Shown here one piece after another: positions 1 through 8,911 of a DNA stretch of 64,000 bases. Numbering within the stretch: position 1 is the stretch's first letter; every line of letters starts with the position of its first letter. A program made the position numbers and the translations under genes. The stretch spans positions 1 to 64,000 of the forward strand of contig NZ_KB467826.1 of assembly GCF_000344615.1 (NCBI RefSeq), read 5' to 3'. A model generated the notes under the pieces. The model was not told the DNA's origin, did no database searches, and saw only the letters and a program-made list of their open reading frames with translations. This DNA is from Janthinobacterium sp. CG3 (GTDB lineage Bacteria > Pseudomonadota > Gammaproteobacteria > Burkholderiales > Burkholderiaceae_D).

Positions 1-791
1 AATCAGGTAAACTGCGGCGCCCGAACTCATGACGAATCGATATGATCAATTTCAAAGGGATGCGCTTTCCTATCGATGTGATCCTGGTCTGCATCCGTTG
101 GTATGCAGCCTACCCGCTGAGTTACCGGCACCTCGAGGGGATGATGGAAGAGCGCGGCGTGTCGGTCGACCATTCGTCGATCAACCGGTGGGCGATCCGT
201 TTTCTGCCGCTCATCGAGAGGATGGCCCGCAAACACAAGCGCTCGGTCGATCGCAGCTGGCGAATGGATGAGACCTACATCAAGGTCAAGGGCGTCTGGA
301 AATACCTCTACCGCGCCGTCGACAAGCAGGGCAAGACCGTTGACTTCCTGCTGACGGCCAAGCGCGATATGGCAGCGGCGAAGCGCTTCTTCGATAAGGC
401 AATGGGAAGTAACGGCGATCCCGACAAGGTCGCGATGGACAAGAGCGGCGCCAACAAAGCGGCGATCGACGCGATCAACGCCGGTCGCGACGTCCCGATC
501 GTGGTGCGCCAGGTTAAATACCTCAACAACATCGTCGAGCAGGATCATCGCGCAATCAAGCAGGTGACCAGGCCCATGCTCAACTTTAAATCGTTCCGGT
601 CTGCCGGCTCGGTACTCGCTGGAATCGAGTTGATGCACATGATCCGCAAGGGTCAATTCGAGATCGATGGCGCGGATGCGATGTCGTTGGCCGAACAGTT
701 TTTTACGTTGGCAGGACTGGTCCGTCCAGCTTGAGCGGCACAGTGCCGTTTCAGGAAAATTCCGTCGTTCGATCAACAACGCGACAGAACC
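1..791 (+). mobile_element. IS6-family insertion sequence, copy 1 (left end outside window)
   Basis: The right terminal inverted repeat, read inward, starts GGTTCTGTCGC and ends at 791. The left inverted repeat lies before base 1: the window opens inside the leader that precedes the transposase in the complete copy at 58160-58983. The single 230-codon DDE transposase is typical of IS6/IS26-type elements. This copy differs from the other two at more than ten residues, so it is an older or separate arrival. Confidence 0.9.
42..734 (+). CDS. IS6-family (IS26-like) DDE transposase
   Basis: 230 aa, full length for the IS6 family. The N-terminal helix-turn-helix region includes VDHSSINRW. The DDE triad is visible as D in RMDETYIKVKG, D in AMDKSGANKA and E in EQDHRAIK, with the downstream K. 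The start ATG at 42 is the one shared by the two complete copies in this window. IS6 elements move by replicative cointegration and often assemble adjacent cargo. It appears intact and could act on the other copies. Confidence 0.93.
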   Translation: MINFKGMRFPIDVILVCIRWYAAYPLSYRHLEGMMEERGVSVDHSSINRWAIRFLPLIERMARKHKRSVDRSWRMDETYIKVKGVWKYLYRAVDKQGKTVDFLLTAKRDMAAAKRFFDKAMGSNGDPDKVAMDKSGANKAAIDAINAGRDVPIVVRQVKYLNNIVEQDHRAIKQVTRPMLNFKSFRSAGSVLAGIELMHMIRKGQFEIDGADAMSLAEQFFTLAGLVRPA

Positions 792-799
792 TTCGTCCT

Positions 800-859
800 G
801 GGTTCGGGCGCCGCAGTTTACCTGATTACCCCGCCGATGTTCGCTAATGCGACAGAACC
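800..859 (-). mobile_element. Solo end remnant of a second IS6-family copy, inverted
   Basis: Right after the intact right end of copy 1 there is a short segment in opposite orientation. It matches the 5' leader of the same IS: GTTCGGGCGCCGCAGTTTAC (802-821), then a diverged stretch, then GTTCGCTAATGCGACAGAAC up to the terminal base at 859. Only about 60 bp of that copy survives. It marks a deletion or IS-mediated rearrangement between two inverted IS copies. Confidence 0.8.
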
Positions 860-1488
860 CGCCGCAACTGCCCTGGCCAGCCTGCTTCTGATTGAGCATA
901 TGCAAAAACGACGTCAGTTGTCAGAGCGATACAAATAATTCCACGCGGAACTTTTTCTTTGGCATATAATTTACTTGGGACTATTTTACAGATTGAGCAG
1001 TCAGGAAACGAGTGGCAAAGAGACAATGACCATCGCAAGCGTCAAGCCCAACAAACGCCTGACGAGGCCGGTTTCGCCGGCCAGCAATCGACAACTCCGG
1101 CTCGATCGATGCAAGTCCTTTATTGCCGTTGACGACCACCCACATCTCCGACCATAAGCGGGCTTCAAAAAAAGGGGTGGCACTACAGCCAGACGCTCGT
1201 GAATTCCCCTCGATGACCAGCATGTCCAAGAGTTGCGCGGTGATGAAAGCGTCACGCGTATCTCCAACATCCCCGCACTGTTGAACCGCTTCGCGCGGCG
1301 GGGAACGACTGTGTGTATGCCCTAAATTCGTCTGGGGGAAAGAGGTTCTACGGTCTCAGTTTATTTGTGCAACATCCATTTCGTCCGTTTAGCCGCATAA
1401 TAGTGAGGTGAGTCATTAACTTATGAGGTCCTGATGTGAAAATGTGTCGGACTACTGATTGCACAATAAGACTAGGAAGAGGTGAGTC
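860..1488. other. Gene-free stretch before the signalling operon
   Basis: No convincing coding region on either strand; the open frames here are short and lack ribosome sites. The segment GAGGTGAGTCAT occurs twice (about 1404 and 1479). The second copy is part of the ribosome-binding region of the kinase at 1489, where AGGAAGAGG is well placed. The promoter of the operon should lie here, but I cannot place it with confidence. Confidence 0.5.
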
Positions 1489-3549
1489 ATGACTAAGAAA
1501 AATCTCGCTTCCGCCGCAATCGATGAGGCCGCTGGCACGGTGGATGTCATTACCGAGGGAAGGCGATCAGAGGTCCTGCTTACATCGGGGGCTTTGCAGA
1601 GCGCGATTTTCAACAGCGCCAATTTTTCCAGTATCGCCACGGACGCGAAGGGTGTGATCCAGATTTTCAACGTCGGCGCCGAACGGATGCTGGGCTACAC
1701 AGCGGCCGACGTGATGAACAAGATCACGCCGGCCGAGATTTCCGATCCCCAGGAAGTGATCGCGCGCGCCAAGGCGCTGAGCGTCGAGCTTGCAACCCCG
1801 ATTGCGCCGGGCTTCGAGGCATTGGTATTCAAAGCCTCGCGCGGGATCGAAGACATTTACGAGTTGACCTATATCCGCAAGGACGGCAGCCGCTTCCCGG
1901 CGGTAGTGTCGGTCACGGCGTTGCGCGACGCTCAAGACGCCATCATCGGCTATCTGCTGATCGGCACCGACAACACCGCGCGCAAGCGTGCGGAAGAGGC
2001 GCTGCTCAAGGCGGGAGCCCTGCAGAGCGCGATTTTCAACAGCGCCAACTTCTCCAGCATCGCTACGGACGCGAATGGGGTGATTCAGATCTTCAACGTC
2101 GGCGCCGAGCGCATGCTGGGCTACATCGCCGCCGAGGTGATGAACAAGATTACGCCGGCCGATATTTCCGATCCGCAGGAAGTGATCGCGCGCGCCAAAG
2201 CGCTCAGCGTCGAACTCGGAACCCCGATTGAGCCCGGCTTTGAGGCGTTGGTGTTCAAAGCCTCGCGCGGGATCGAGGATATCTACGAGCTAACCTATAT
2301 CCGCAAGGATGGCAGCCGGTTCCCGGCGGTGGTGTCCGTCACGGCGCTGCGCGACGCTCAAGACGCCATCATTGGCTATCTGCTGATTGGCACCGAGATC
2401 AAGGCGGGGGCCTTGCAGAGCGCGATTTTCAATAGCGCCAACTTTTCCAGTATCGCCACCGACGCGAAGGGCGTCATTCAGATTTTCAACGTCGGTGCCG
2501 AGCGCATGCTGGGCTACACGGCCGCCGAAGTGATGAACAAGATCACGCCGGCCGATATTTCCGATCCGCAGGAAGTGATCGCGCGCGCCAAGACACTGAG
2601 CCTTGAGCTTGCAACCCCGATTGCGCCGGGGTTTGAGGCCTTGGTGTTCAAAGCCTCGCGCGGGATCGAAGACATCTACGAGCTGACCTACATCCGCAAG
2701 GACGGCAGCCGCTTCCCGGCGGTAGTCTCGGTCACGGCGTTGCGCGACGCTCAAGACGCCATCATCGGCTATCTGTTGATTGGCACCGACAACACCGCGC
2801 GCAAGCAGGCTGAAGCAGACAAGGACAAACTTCAAGAAGACAGCCGGATGAAGAGTAAGTTCCTCGCAAACATGTCGCACGAACTGCGCACGCCGCTCAA
2901 CGGCATCATCGGCTTCGCGGAGTTCCTCTCTGACGGCAAGCCGGGCGCGCTTAATGCTAAGCAAAAGGAATATCTGCTTGATATTCTGAACAGCGGCAAG
3001 CACCTCCTCCAGCTCATCAACGACGTGCTCGACCTCGCCAAGGTCGAGGCCGGCAAGATGGAGTTGAACCCGGAGAGCTTCACGCTCGCACACGCCATTG
3101 GCGAAGTTTGCGCCGTGGCCAGGCCGATGGCACAGAATAAACGCATTCAGGTCAACGTCAAGGTCGCGCCTGAACTCGGCAGCGTCACGCTCGACCAGCA
3201 GAAGTTCAAGCAGGTACTCTACAACCTGATCTCGAACGGCATCAAGTTCAATGACGACGGCGGTGGCGTGGAGATTTCCGCCACGCTGCTCGACGCGCGC
3301 CGTTTCAAACTCTCGGTCAGGGACACCGGCATCGGCATCAAGCCAGAGGACATGAAGCGGCTCTTCCGCGAGTTCGAGCAGCTCGAATCCGGCACGTCGC
3401 GCCGCTACGAAGGCACGGGCCTAGGGCTGACTCTGACGCGCAAGATCGTGGAGTTGCAGGGCGGCAGCATCGGTGTCGAGAGCAAATTCGGCCAAGGCAG
3501 CATGTTCAGCGTGGTCCTGCCGCTCATCACCCAGGAAGGGAAGCCATGA
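1489..3549 (+). CDS. Hybrid-type sensor histidine kinase with three tandem near-identical PAS domains
   Basis: 686 aa, no membrane segment, so probably cytoplasmic. Three PAS domains (about residues 34-165, 176-305 and 307-440) each begin GALQSAIFNSANFSSIATDA and are almost identical. HisKA follows with H-box SHELRTPLNGIIGF (His about 465), then HATPase_c with N-box NLISNGIKF, G1 DTGIGI and G2 GTGLGL. The kinase has no receiver of its own; the next gene overlaps by four bases (ATGA) and supplies two, so phosphotransfer to it is the obvious inference. The start has a good SD (AGGAAGAGG). The ligand is unknown. Confidence 0.93.
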   Translation: MTKKNLASAAIDEAAGTVDVITEGRRSEVLLTSGALQSAIFNSANFSSIATDAKGVIQIFNVGAERMLGYTAADVMNKITPAEISDPQEVIARAKALSVELATPIAPGFEALVFKASRGIEDIYELTYIRKDGSRFPAVVSVTALRDAQDAIIGYLLIGTDNTARKRAEEALLKAGALQSAIFNSANFSSIATDANGVIQIFNVGAERMLGYIAAEVMNKITPADISDPQEVIARAKALSVELGTPIEPGFEALVFKASRGIEDIYELTYIRKDGSRFPAVVSVTALRDAQDAIIGYLLIGTEIKAGALQSAIFNSANFSSIATDAKGVIQIFNVGAERMLGYTAAEVMNKITPADISDPQEVIARAKTLSLELATPIAPGFEALVFKASRGIEDIYELTYIRKDGSRFPAVVSVTALRDAQDAIIGYLLIGTDNTARKQAEADKDKLQEDSRMKSKFLANMSHELRTPLNGIIGFAEFLSDGKPGALNAKQKEYLLDILNSGKHLLQLINDVLDLAKVEAGKMELNPESFTLAHAIGEVCAVARPMAQNKRIQVNVKVAPELGSVTLDQQKFKQVLYNLISNGIKFNDDGGGVEISATLLDARRFKLSVRDTGIGIKPEDMKRLFREFEQLESGTSRRYEGTGLGLTLTRKIVELQGGSIGVESKFGQGSMFSVVLPLITQEGKP
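1587..2800 (+). repeat. Three tandem copies of a ~0.4-kb PAS-coding unit
   Basis: Units start near 1587, 2013 and 2406 and are nearly identical at DNA level, including long synonymous stretches such as the CAAGACGCCATCAT block near the end of each unit. The first spacing is about 426 bp and the second about 393 bp; the second unit lacks the linker DNTARKRAEEALLK found after unit 1. The similarity suggests recent duplication or gene conversion, and copy number may vary by recombination. Confidence 0.9.
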
Positions 3550-4343
3550 GCACCGCGCGCATTCTCGTGGTGGACGACAATCCTACCAATCTGAAGCTCG
3601 CCTCCGAATTGCTGGAGTTTGAGGGCTACCACATCCTCAGAGCGGTGGACGCCGAGGAAGCGCAGTTGGTCATTCAACGAGCGCCGCCCGACTTGATTCT
3701 CATGGACATCGCCCTGCCGGGCATGGATGGCCTGACGCTCACACGCAAGTTGAAGGCTGATGAGAAGACCCGCCACATCATCATCGTGGCGCTAACGGCG
3801 TTCGCGATGAAGGGCGACGACGTGAAAGCCCACGCGGCCGGATGTGACGGCTACGTCACCAAGCCGATTGACACGCGCAAGCTGCCCGAACTGGTCGCTG
3901 GTTTTTTGCTGCGCATCAGTGGCGCCATTGCGGATAACGAAAGGAAAATCCTGGTCATTGAAGACCATCCCCCCCAACTGAAACTGGCCAATCGCGTTCT
4001 GAGCGCCGCCGGCAATAATGTCATAGACGCTGAAACCGCCGAAGAGGCTTCCATGGCCATAAGGAAAGACCGACCCGAGGTTATCCTGCTGGATTTGGCC
4101 CTGCCCGGCATGGACGGCTTTGCGCTGGTGCGCAAGCTCAAGGCCAACGCCGAAACGCGCGACATACCGGTCATCGCCGTCACCGCGTTCCCGGAAATGT
4201 TTTCCAAGGCCGACGCGCTGGCCGCCGGGTGCGACGCCTACCTCTTGAAACCGCTCAACACGCGCACGCTACCGGATGAAATCAACGCGGTGGTGACTGG
4301 AAACGGGATGACCCACGGTAATATCGCACTGAACCAACCATGA
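3546..4343 (+). CDS. Double-receiver response regulator (REC-REC), no output domain
   Basis: 265 aa. Two CheY-like receivers: residues about 4-122 (acidic pair in VVDDN, phospho-Asp in LMDIALPG, Lys in VTKP) and about 134-255 (VIEDH, LLDLALPG, LLKP). No DNA-binding or enzymatic domain follows. The ATG overlaps the kinase stop (ATGA), and the next gene overlaps this one the same way, so the three are translationally coupled. It probably relays phosphate from the kinase; whether both receivers are used is not visible. Confidence 0.92.
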   Translation: MSTARILVVDDNPTNLKLASELLEFEGYHILRAVDAEEAQLVIQRAPPDLILMDIALPGMDGLTLTRKLKADEKTRHIIIVALTAFAMKGDDVKAHAAGCDGYVTKPIDTRKLPELVAGFLLRISGAIADNERKILVIEDHPPQLKLANRVLSAAGNNVIDAETAEEASMAIRKDRPEVILLDLALPGMDGFALVRKLKANAETRDIPVIAVTAFPEMFSKADALAAGCDAYLLKPLNTRTLPDEINAVVTGNGMTHGNIALNQP

Positions 4344-7300
4344 ACCTCCTCATCGTTGACGACAATCCGACCAATCTCAAGCTGCTCCGCGCGATCCAGG
4401 AGGCGGAGAGCATCACCGTCTTCGATGCCGCCGACGGCATGGAGGCGCTTCAGGTTCTGGAGCGGGAGAAGATTGACGCCGTCATCTCGGACATCCTCAT
4501 GCCGCGCATGGACGGCTACCGGCTGTGCTTCGAGGTGCGTCAGCACGAACGGCTGCAAAACCTGCCGTTCATTATGTACACCTCCAGCTACATCTCGCCC
4601 GACGACGAGAAATTGGCCCTTGATCTCGGCGCGGACAAGTTCTTCCGCAAACCAGCTTCGGCACAGGTCCTCGTGGAAGCGGTGCGCGAGGTGACGACCG
4701 AGGCGCGTTACCGGCAGCCCCGCCGCATTCATGCAACGCAGGAAATTGAAGTCCTCAAGGAATACAGCGAGCTGCTGGTGAGCAAGCTGGAGGAGAAGAA
4801 CACGGAACTGCACGCGCAAGCGGAGGCGTTGCACAAAAGTGAAGCCCACTTGCGCGCCATCATCCAAACTGGGCCGGACTGTGTGAAGATGGTTTCGCGC
4901 GAGGGACAGTTGCTGGAAATGAACCCGGCCGGGCTGGCCATGCTGCAAGCCGGTTCGCTGGAGGAGGCCCAAAAACAACCACTCTTGGAATTTTTCGCGT
5001 CGGAATACCGTAACGCTCACCGTGTACTCCATCAGCGAGTCATGCGTGGCGAGGATGGCATGCTTGAATTCGAGGCCATCGGCCTGAAGGGAGCGCGCCG
5101 CTGGCTGGAGACCCACGCCACACCGCTGCGCGACGCGTCGGGCCAAGTGAAATCGTTGCTCGGCATCACCCGCGACATCACCGAACGCAAGCTGGCAGAG
5201 CAGGCATTGCGTGCTAGCGAAGAGCGCTTCAAAACCATGTTTGTACAGGCACCGCTGGGCATCGCCTTGATCGATTCGCTCACGGGACATATCTACCAAG
5301 CCAACGCGCGCTATGCTGAGATTGCCCGCAGGCCAATGGAAGAGATGGCGAATATTGATTGGTTACAAACCATTCACCCCGATGATGTGCAGGCCTGCCT
5401 GGTGAATATGGCTCTTTTGAACGCTGGAAAGATCAACCGATTCCAGATGGAAAAACGTCTTGTTCGCCCCGATGGCACAGTCGTTTGGATCGACATGACG
5501 ATTAGCCCATTGAAGGTCGAAGATACAGCTCATCCACGCCACCTCTGCATGATTCAGGACATCACCGAGCGCAAGGCATCGGAATGCACGATCGTACGAC
5601 TCAACCGCGTATATGCCATGCTGAGCGGCATCAATTCGCTCATCGTGCGCGTGAGTAATCGCGAGGAGCTGTTCCAGGAGGCTTGTCGGATCGCTGTCGA
5701 GGAAGGCGGGTTCCGCATGTCCCTGCTATGTATCGTGGATCGGAGCGCGATGACGATTGTTCCGGTCGCCTCGATGGGCAAGAATGAGAAACTCCTGACC
5801 ACCATCAAGGGCGTGTTGTCATCGACTGAGCGTGTGTCGACTACGATGATTGCGAGGGCGATCGCGGAGAAAAAAGCCGTCGTGTCAAACGATTCGCAAA
5901 AGGACCCCAGGATTGTGTTTGGCAAAAAATACGCTGCATCCGGAGTCCGCTCGATGGCAATTTTGCCGCTGATTGTGTCGGATGAAGCGGTAGGCGTGCT
6001 CACGCTGTACGCCAGCGAGAGTGAATTCTTCCATGAAGAAGAGATGGAGCTGTTGACGCAACTCGCCAGCGACATCGCGTTCGCGATTGATCACATCGAC
6101 AAGCAGGAGCGGCTCAATTACCTCGCCTACTACGATGCGCTCACCGGACTCGCGAACCGCACCCTATTTCTCGAGCGGGTGGCGCAGTACATGCGCAGCG
6201 CGGTCAGCGGCGGGCACAAGCTTGTCGTGTTCATGGTCGATCTGGAGCGGTTCAAGAACATCAACGACAGTCTCGGCTGGCCGTGCGGCGACGCGCTGTT
6301 GAGGCAGGTGGCCGAATGGCTGAGGAGCAATGCGGGGGACGCCAACCTGTTGGCGCGAGTGGGTGCGGACCATTTTGCTCTGGTGCTGCCGGAAGTCAGG
6401 CAGGATGGCGACTTGGCGCGGCTTGTCGAGAAAATGAGGAAAGCTTTTGTGAACCATCCGTTCCTCCTGAACGACGCCGTGCTCCGGATCTCCGCCAAGG
6501 TCGGTGTAGCAGTATTTCCGGATGACGGCACCGACGCCGAAACGTTGTTCAAGAACGCCGAGGCCGCGCTCAAAAAGGCCAAGACGAGTGGCGCGCGATA
6601 CCTGTTTTACACGCAGAAAATGACGGACACGCTGGTCGGCAAACTCACTCTGGAAAATCAGTTGCGCCAGGCGATTGACAACGGAGAATTCGTGCTCCAT
6701 TACCAGCCCAAGGTAAACCTCGTGAGCGGCAAGGTCACCAGCGCAGAGGCGCTGATTCGCTGGAACGATCCGCACACCGGCCTGGTGCCGCCGGGCCGGT
6801 TCATCCCGATCCTGGAAGAAATCGGATTGATCCATGAAGTGGGGCGCTGGGCGCTGCACCAGGCCATCAAAGACTACCTGCGCTGGCGTAGCGCGGGCTT
6901 GCCTGTCGTGCGCATCGCAGTGAATGTGTCAGCGCTGCAACTGCACAATCGAGGCTTCATCAGCGAGATCGAACAGGCCATCGCTATCGACACGCATGCG
7001 GCGGAGGGGCTGGAACTGGAGATCACCGAAAGCCTGATCATGGAAGACGTCGAGTACAATATCGCCGTCCTGCAGGCGATCCGCGCCATGGGCGTGAGCA
7101 TAGCCATCGACGACTTCGGCACCGGCTTCTCCTCGCTCAGCTACCTCGCCAAACTACCGGTGGACACCCTGAAGATCGACCGCTCGTTCGTGATTGACAT
7201 GACTGCCCGGCAGGAGGGACTGGCGCTGGTGTCCACCATCATCAGCCTGGCGCATTCGCTGAAGCTCAAGGTAGTGGCGGAGGGCGTCGAAACCGAGGAG

Positions 7301-7417
7301 CAATCACACCTGCTCCGCTTGCTGAGCTGCGACGAAATGCAGGGCTTCTTGTTCAGCAAACCGGTGCCGGCGGAAATCTTCGAAACAAGATTCCTCTCAT
7401 CGTCTCCCGCCGGGTAA
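4340..7417 (+). CDS. REC-PAS-PAS-GAF-GGDEF-EAL c-di-GMP phosphodiesterase with degenerate GGDEF
   Basis: 1025 aa. Receiver about 1-120 (IVDDN, VISDILMPRMDG); two PAS domains about 165-415; GAF about 430-590 (EEGGFRMSLL to HEEEMELLTQLASD); GGDEF-like domain about 595-760; EAL domain about 765-1015. The diguanylate cyclase signature is GADHF (about 673) instead of GGDEF, so cyclase activity is unlikely. The EAL domain keeps AEALIRW, EITES, DDFGTG and VVAEGVE, so c-di-GMP hydrolysis is likely, possibly with the GGDEF part binding GTP as a regulator. As last full gene of the operon it would connect the kinase to c-di-GMP, hence biofilm or motility. Confidence 0.92.
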   Translation: MNLLIVDDNPTNLKLLRAIQEAESITVFDAADGMEALQVLEREKIDAVISDILMPRMDGYRLCFEVRQHERLQNLPFIMYTSSYISPDDEKLALDLGADKFFRKPASAQVLVEAVREVTTEARYRQPRRIHATQEIEVLKEYSELLVSKLEEKNTELHAQAEALHKSEAHLRAIIQTGPDCVKMVSREGQLLEMNPAGLAMLQAGSLEEAQKQPLLEFFASEYRNAHRVLHQRVMRGEDGMLEFEAIGLKGARRWLETHATPLRDASGQVKSLLGITRDITERKLAEQALRASEERFKTMFVQAPLGIALIDSLTGHIYQANARYAEIARRPMEEMANIDWLQTIHPDDVQACLVNMALLNAGKINRFQMEKRLVRPDGTVVWIDMTISPLKVEDTAHPRHLCMIQDITERKASECTIVRLNRVYAMLSGINSLIVRVSNREELFQEACRIAVEEGGFRMSLLCIVDRSAMTIVPVASMGKNEKLLTTIKGVLSSTERVSTTMIARAIAEKKAVVSNDSQKDPRIVFGKKYAASGVRSMAILPLIVSDEAVGVLTLYASESEFFHEEEMELLTQLASDIAFAIDHIDKQERLNYLAYYDALTGLANRTLFLERVAQYMRSAVSGGHKLVVFMVDLERFKNINDSLGWPCGDALLRQVAEWLRSNAGDANLLARVGADHFALVLPEVRQDGDLARLVEKMRKAFVNHPFLLNDAVLRISAKVGVAVFPDDGTDAETLFKNAEAALKKAKTSGARYLFYTQKMTDTLVGKLTLENQLRQAIDNGEFVLHYQPKVNLVSGKVTSAEALIRWNDPHTGLVPPGRFIPILEEIGLIHEVGRWALHQAIKDYLRWRSAGLPVVRIAVNVSALQLHNRGFISEIEQAIAIDTHAAEGLELEITESLIMEDVEYNIAVLQAIRAMGVSIAIDDFGTGFSSLSYLAKLPVDTLKIDRSFVIDMTARQEGLALVSTIISLAHSLKLKVVAEGVETEEQSHLLRLLSCDEMQGFLFSKPVPAEIFETRFLSSSPAG

Positions 7418-8038
7418 TGCATAAGGATGAGAGTGCCGATCGCGGTTCGCCCGCGCACCAACCGCGGTATGCTTACGATGGCGCGATCCGCGACACTATC
7501 GTGCGCTTCGAGGCAACCGGCTCGCCGGTGATCACCAACGGCGAGCAGCGCAAGTACCATAATTTTTGGACCTATTGCGTGCATGGCCTGGCCAACATGG
7601 ACGCCGCGGGATTTCAGATTCCTTTCTTGGCTGGCCATGTGCGGCGCATGCCACGCCTGACCGCCGGTCCGTTCCGCTACATGCGCTACTCCGGCAGCTA
7701 CCTCGATGTCGCCATGGCGTACGCGACCGTGCCGGTCAAGCGGGCTATTATCTCGCCGTCCGCGCTGAGCCTGATGTATCCGGCCGAGGGCATCGCCGGC
7801 TACCCGCGCGAGCAGTTCATCGCAGACCTGCTGCTCGAGCACGAAACGGAGATCCGGCGCAGTCTCGCGCGCGAACCCTACAAGGTGCAGATCGACTTCA
7901 CGGAAGGGCGCTGGCGGTCAAGATCGACCCATCCGGCATCCTGTTCAACAGTTTTATCGACCTCAACAACATGGCCTTGTCGCGCTTTTCGGCGCAGGAG
8001 CGCGCGCGCATCGATGCCGACGGACCCGGCAGCCATAG
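7417..8038 (+). pseudogene. Broken cobalamin-independent methionine synthase (MetE C-terminal family) gene
   Basis: The ATG overlaps the stop of the previous gene (TAATG). The protein starts MHKDESADRG and continues with family-like segments VITNGEQRKYHNFW, AGHVRRMPRL, SPSALSLMYPAEGI and VQIDFTEGR. Near 7912 the reading frame must shift by one base to continue as AVKIDPSGILFNSFIDLNN and LSRFSAQERARID. It then ends at the Tn402-like terminal repeat at 8039. The zinc-binding C-terminal part is missing, so the gene is frameshifted and truncated. Family assignment is from memory of these motifs. Confidence 0.75.
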
Positions 8039-8063
8039 TGTCACTTTCAGAAGGCGACTGCTC
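8039..8063 (+). repeat. Left 25-bp terminal inverted repeat of the Tn402-like element
   Basis: Begins TGTCACTTTCAGAAGGCGAC. A second related motif, GTCAGGAGTCGACTGCA, follows at about 8068, like the 19-bp subterminal repeats that TniA binds in Tn402-family ends. It marks the point where the MetE-like gene is cut. Confidence 0.75.
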
Positions 8064-8068
8064 GAATG

Positions 8069-8668
8069 TCAGGAGTCGACTGCATCGACTGAAGTGTGCC
8101 TTGCACGTACTCGCATGATGGACTGGCGAGTCGTACCGTAATCACGGGCGACCTTGGCCACTGACTCGCCAGCCCCGAGTCGTACCATCGCATCGGCTTG
8201 CTGAGCTATTGTCAACGCTGGCCGACGTCCTAACGTCTTTCCCTCAGCACGCGCACGTGCGAGTCCTGCCTGGGTCCGCTCTACTAGCAGATCACGCTCA
8301 AACTCAGCCACCGCACCGAGCACGCTCATGGTCATCTTGCCTGCAGCACTAGTTAGATCGACGCCGCCGAGCGCCAAGCAATGGACACGAACGGAATCGG
8401 CTGCAAGCTGCTCGACTGTGGCCCGAACATCCATGGCGTTGCGACCAAGCCGGTCTAATTTGGTCACGATTAGCACGTCGCTAGGCTCGAGACGGTCAAG
8501 CAAGCGAGCAAACTGCGGGCGCTTAGCGGCTGCGACGCTACCGCTAATGCTTTCGCGAACGATCCGACGTTTGTCTACGGCGAATCCAGCGGACTCGATT
8601 TCGAGGATCTGGTTGTCGGTGTTCTGATCGACGGTGCTCACTCGTGCATAAATGAAAGTTCGAGACAT
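8069..8668 (-). CDS. tniR: TniR-type serine resolvase
   Basis: 199 aa, full resolvase length. The N-terminal catalytic domain has YARVS with the nucleophilic Ser, then VTKLDRLGRN, VHCLALGG, GKMTMSVLGAVAEFERDL and ERTQAGLARARAEGKTLGR. A C-terminal helix-turn-helix follows (about 150-190, VAKVARDYGTTRQSIMRV). The close match to Tn402/Tn5053 TniR motifs and its position beside a Tn402-like end support this over a Tn3-type TnpR. It should resolve cointegrates at the res region just upstream (8685-8788). Confidence 0.85.
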   Translation of the reverse strand: MSRTFIYARVSTVDQNTDNQILEIESAGFAVDKRRIVRESISGSVAAAKRPQFARLLDRLEPSDVLIVTKLDRLGRNAMDVRATVEQLAADSVRVHCLALGGVDLTSAAGKMTMSVLGAVAEFERDLLVERTQAGLARARAEGKTLGRRPALTIAQQADAMVRLGAGESVAKVARDYGTTRQSIMRVRARHTSVDAVDS

Positions 8669-8684
8669 TTTGCTGACAAAATTA

Positions 8685-8788
8685 GTACGAAATGGGAGTA
8701 CTAATTATATGGCATGTCCGATATTAATAGTAGCTATATTTCGTACAGTGATTCCCCTTATGTACGAAAACGATCGTTTTCGTACATA
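8685..8788. promoter_or_regulatory. Candidate res site / operator: GTACGAAA repeats and a perfect 30-bp palindrome
   Basis: The octamer GTACGAAA occurs at 8685-8692, inverted at 8739-8746, and twice more as the arms of a perfect 30-bp palindrome at 8759-8788 (arm TATGTACGAAAACGA). The array lies between tniR and the divergent ImmA/IrrE gene. TniR acts at a res site upstream of its own gene, so these are candidate resolvase subsites. The palindrome could equally be an operator for the HTH-containing ImmA/IrrE protein. Confidence 0.6.
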
Positions 8789-8911
8789 GATAGGTTCCTA
8801 CGGTGATGGTGGTACTGCGGATTTTTGAGCAGAAACGATGCACGTATATTTGCGAATTTTGTTGCGATTTGGCAACCTTTAAGAGTTGGCGTTGTGCTAA
8901 AATTATCGTCT

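Noticed and set aside
4340-7417. Active diguanylate cyclase
   Set aside because: The active-site motif is GADHF, lacking the second Gly and the Glu needed for GTP and metal handling.
8069-8668. Tn3-family TnpR resolvase
   Set aside because: The adjacent 25-bp ends are of Tn402/Tn5053 type, not the 38-bp GGGG-starting Tn3 ends, and the protein motifs fit TniR better.
8759-8788. Transcription terminator
   Set aside because: The perfect palindrome has no unpaired loop or T-run and sits between divergent genes, so an operator or recombination subsite is more likely.
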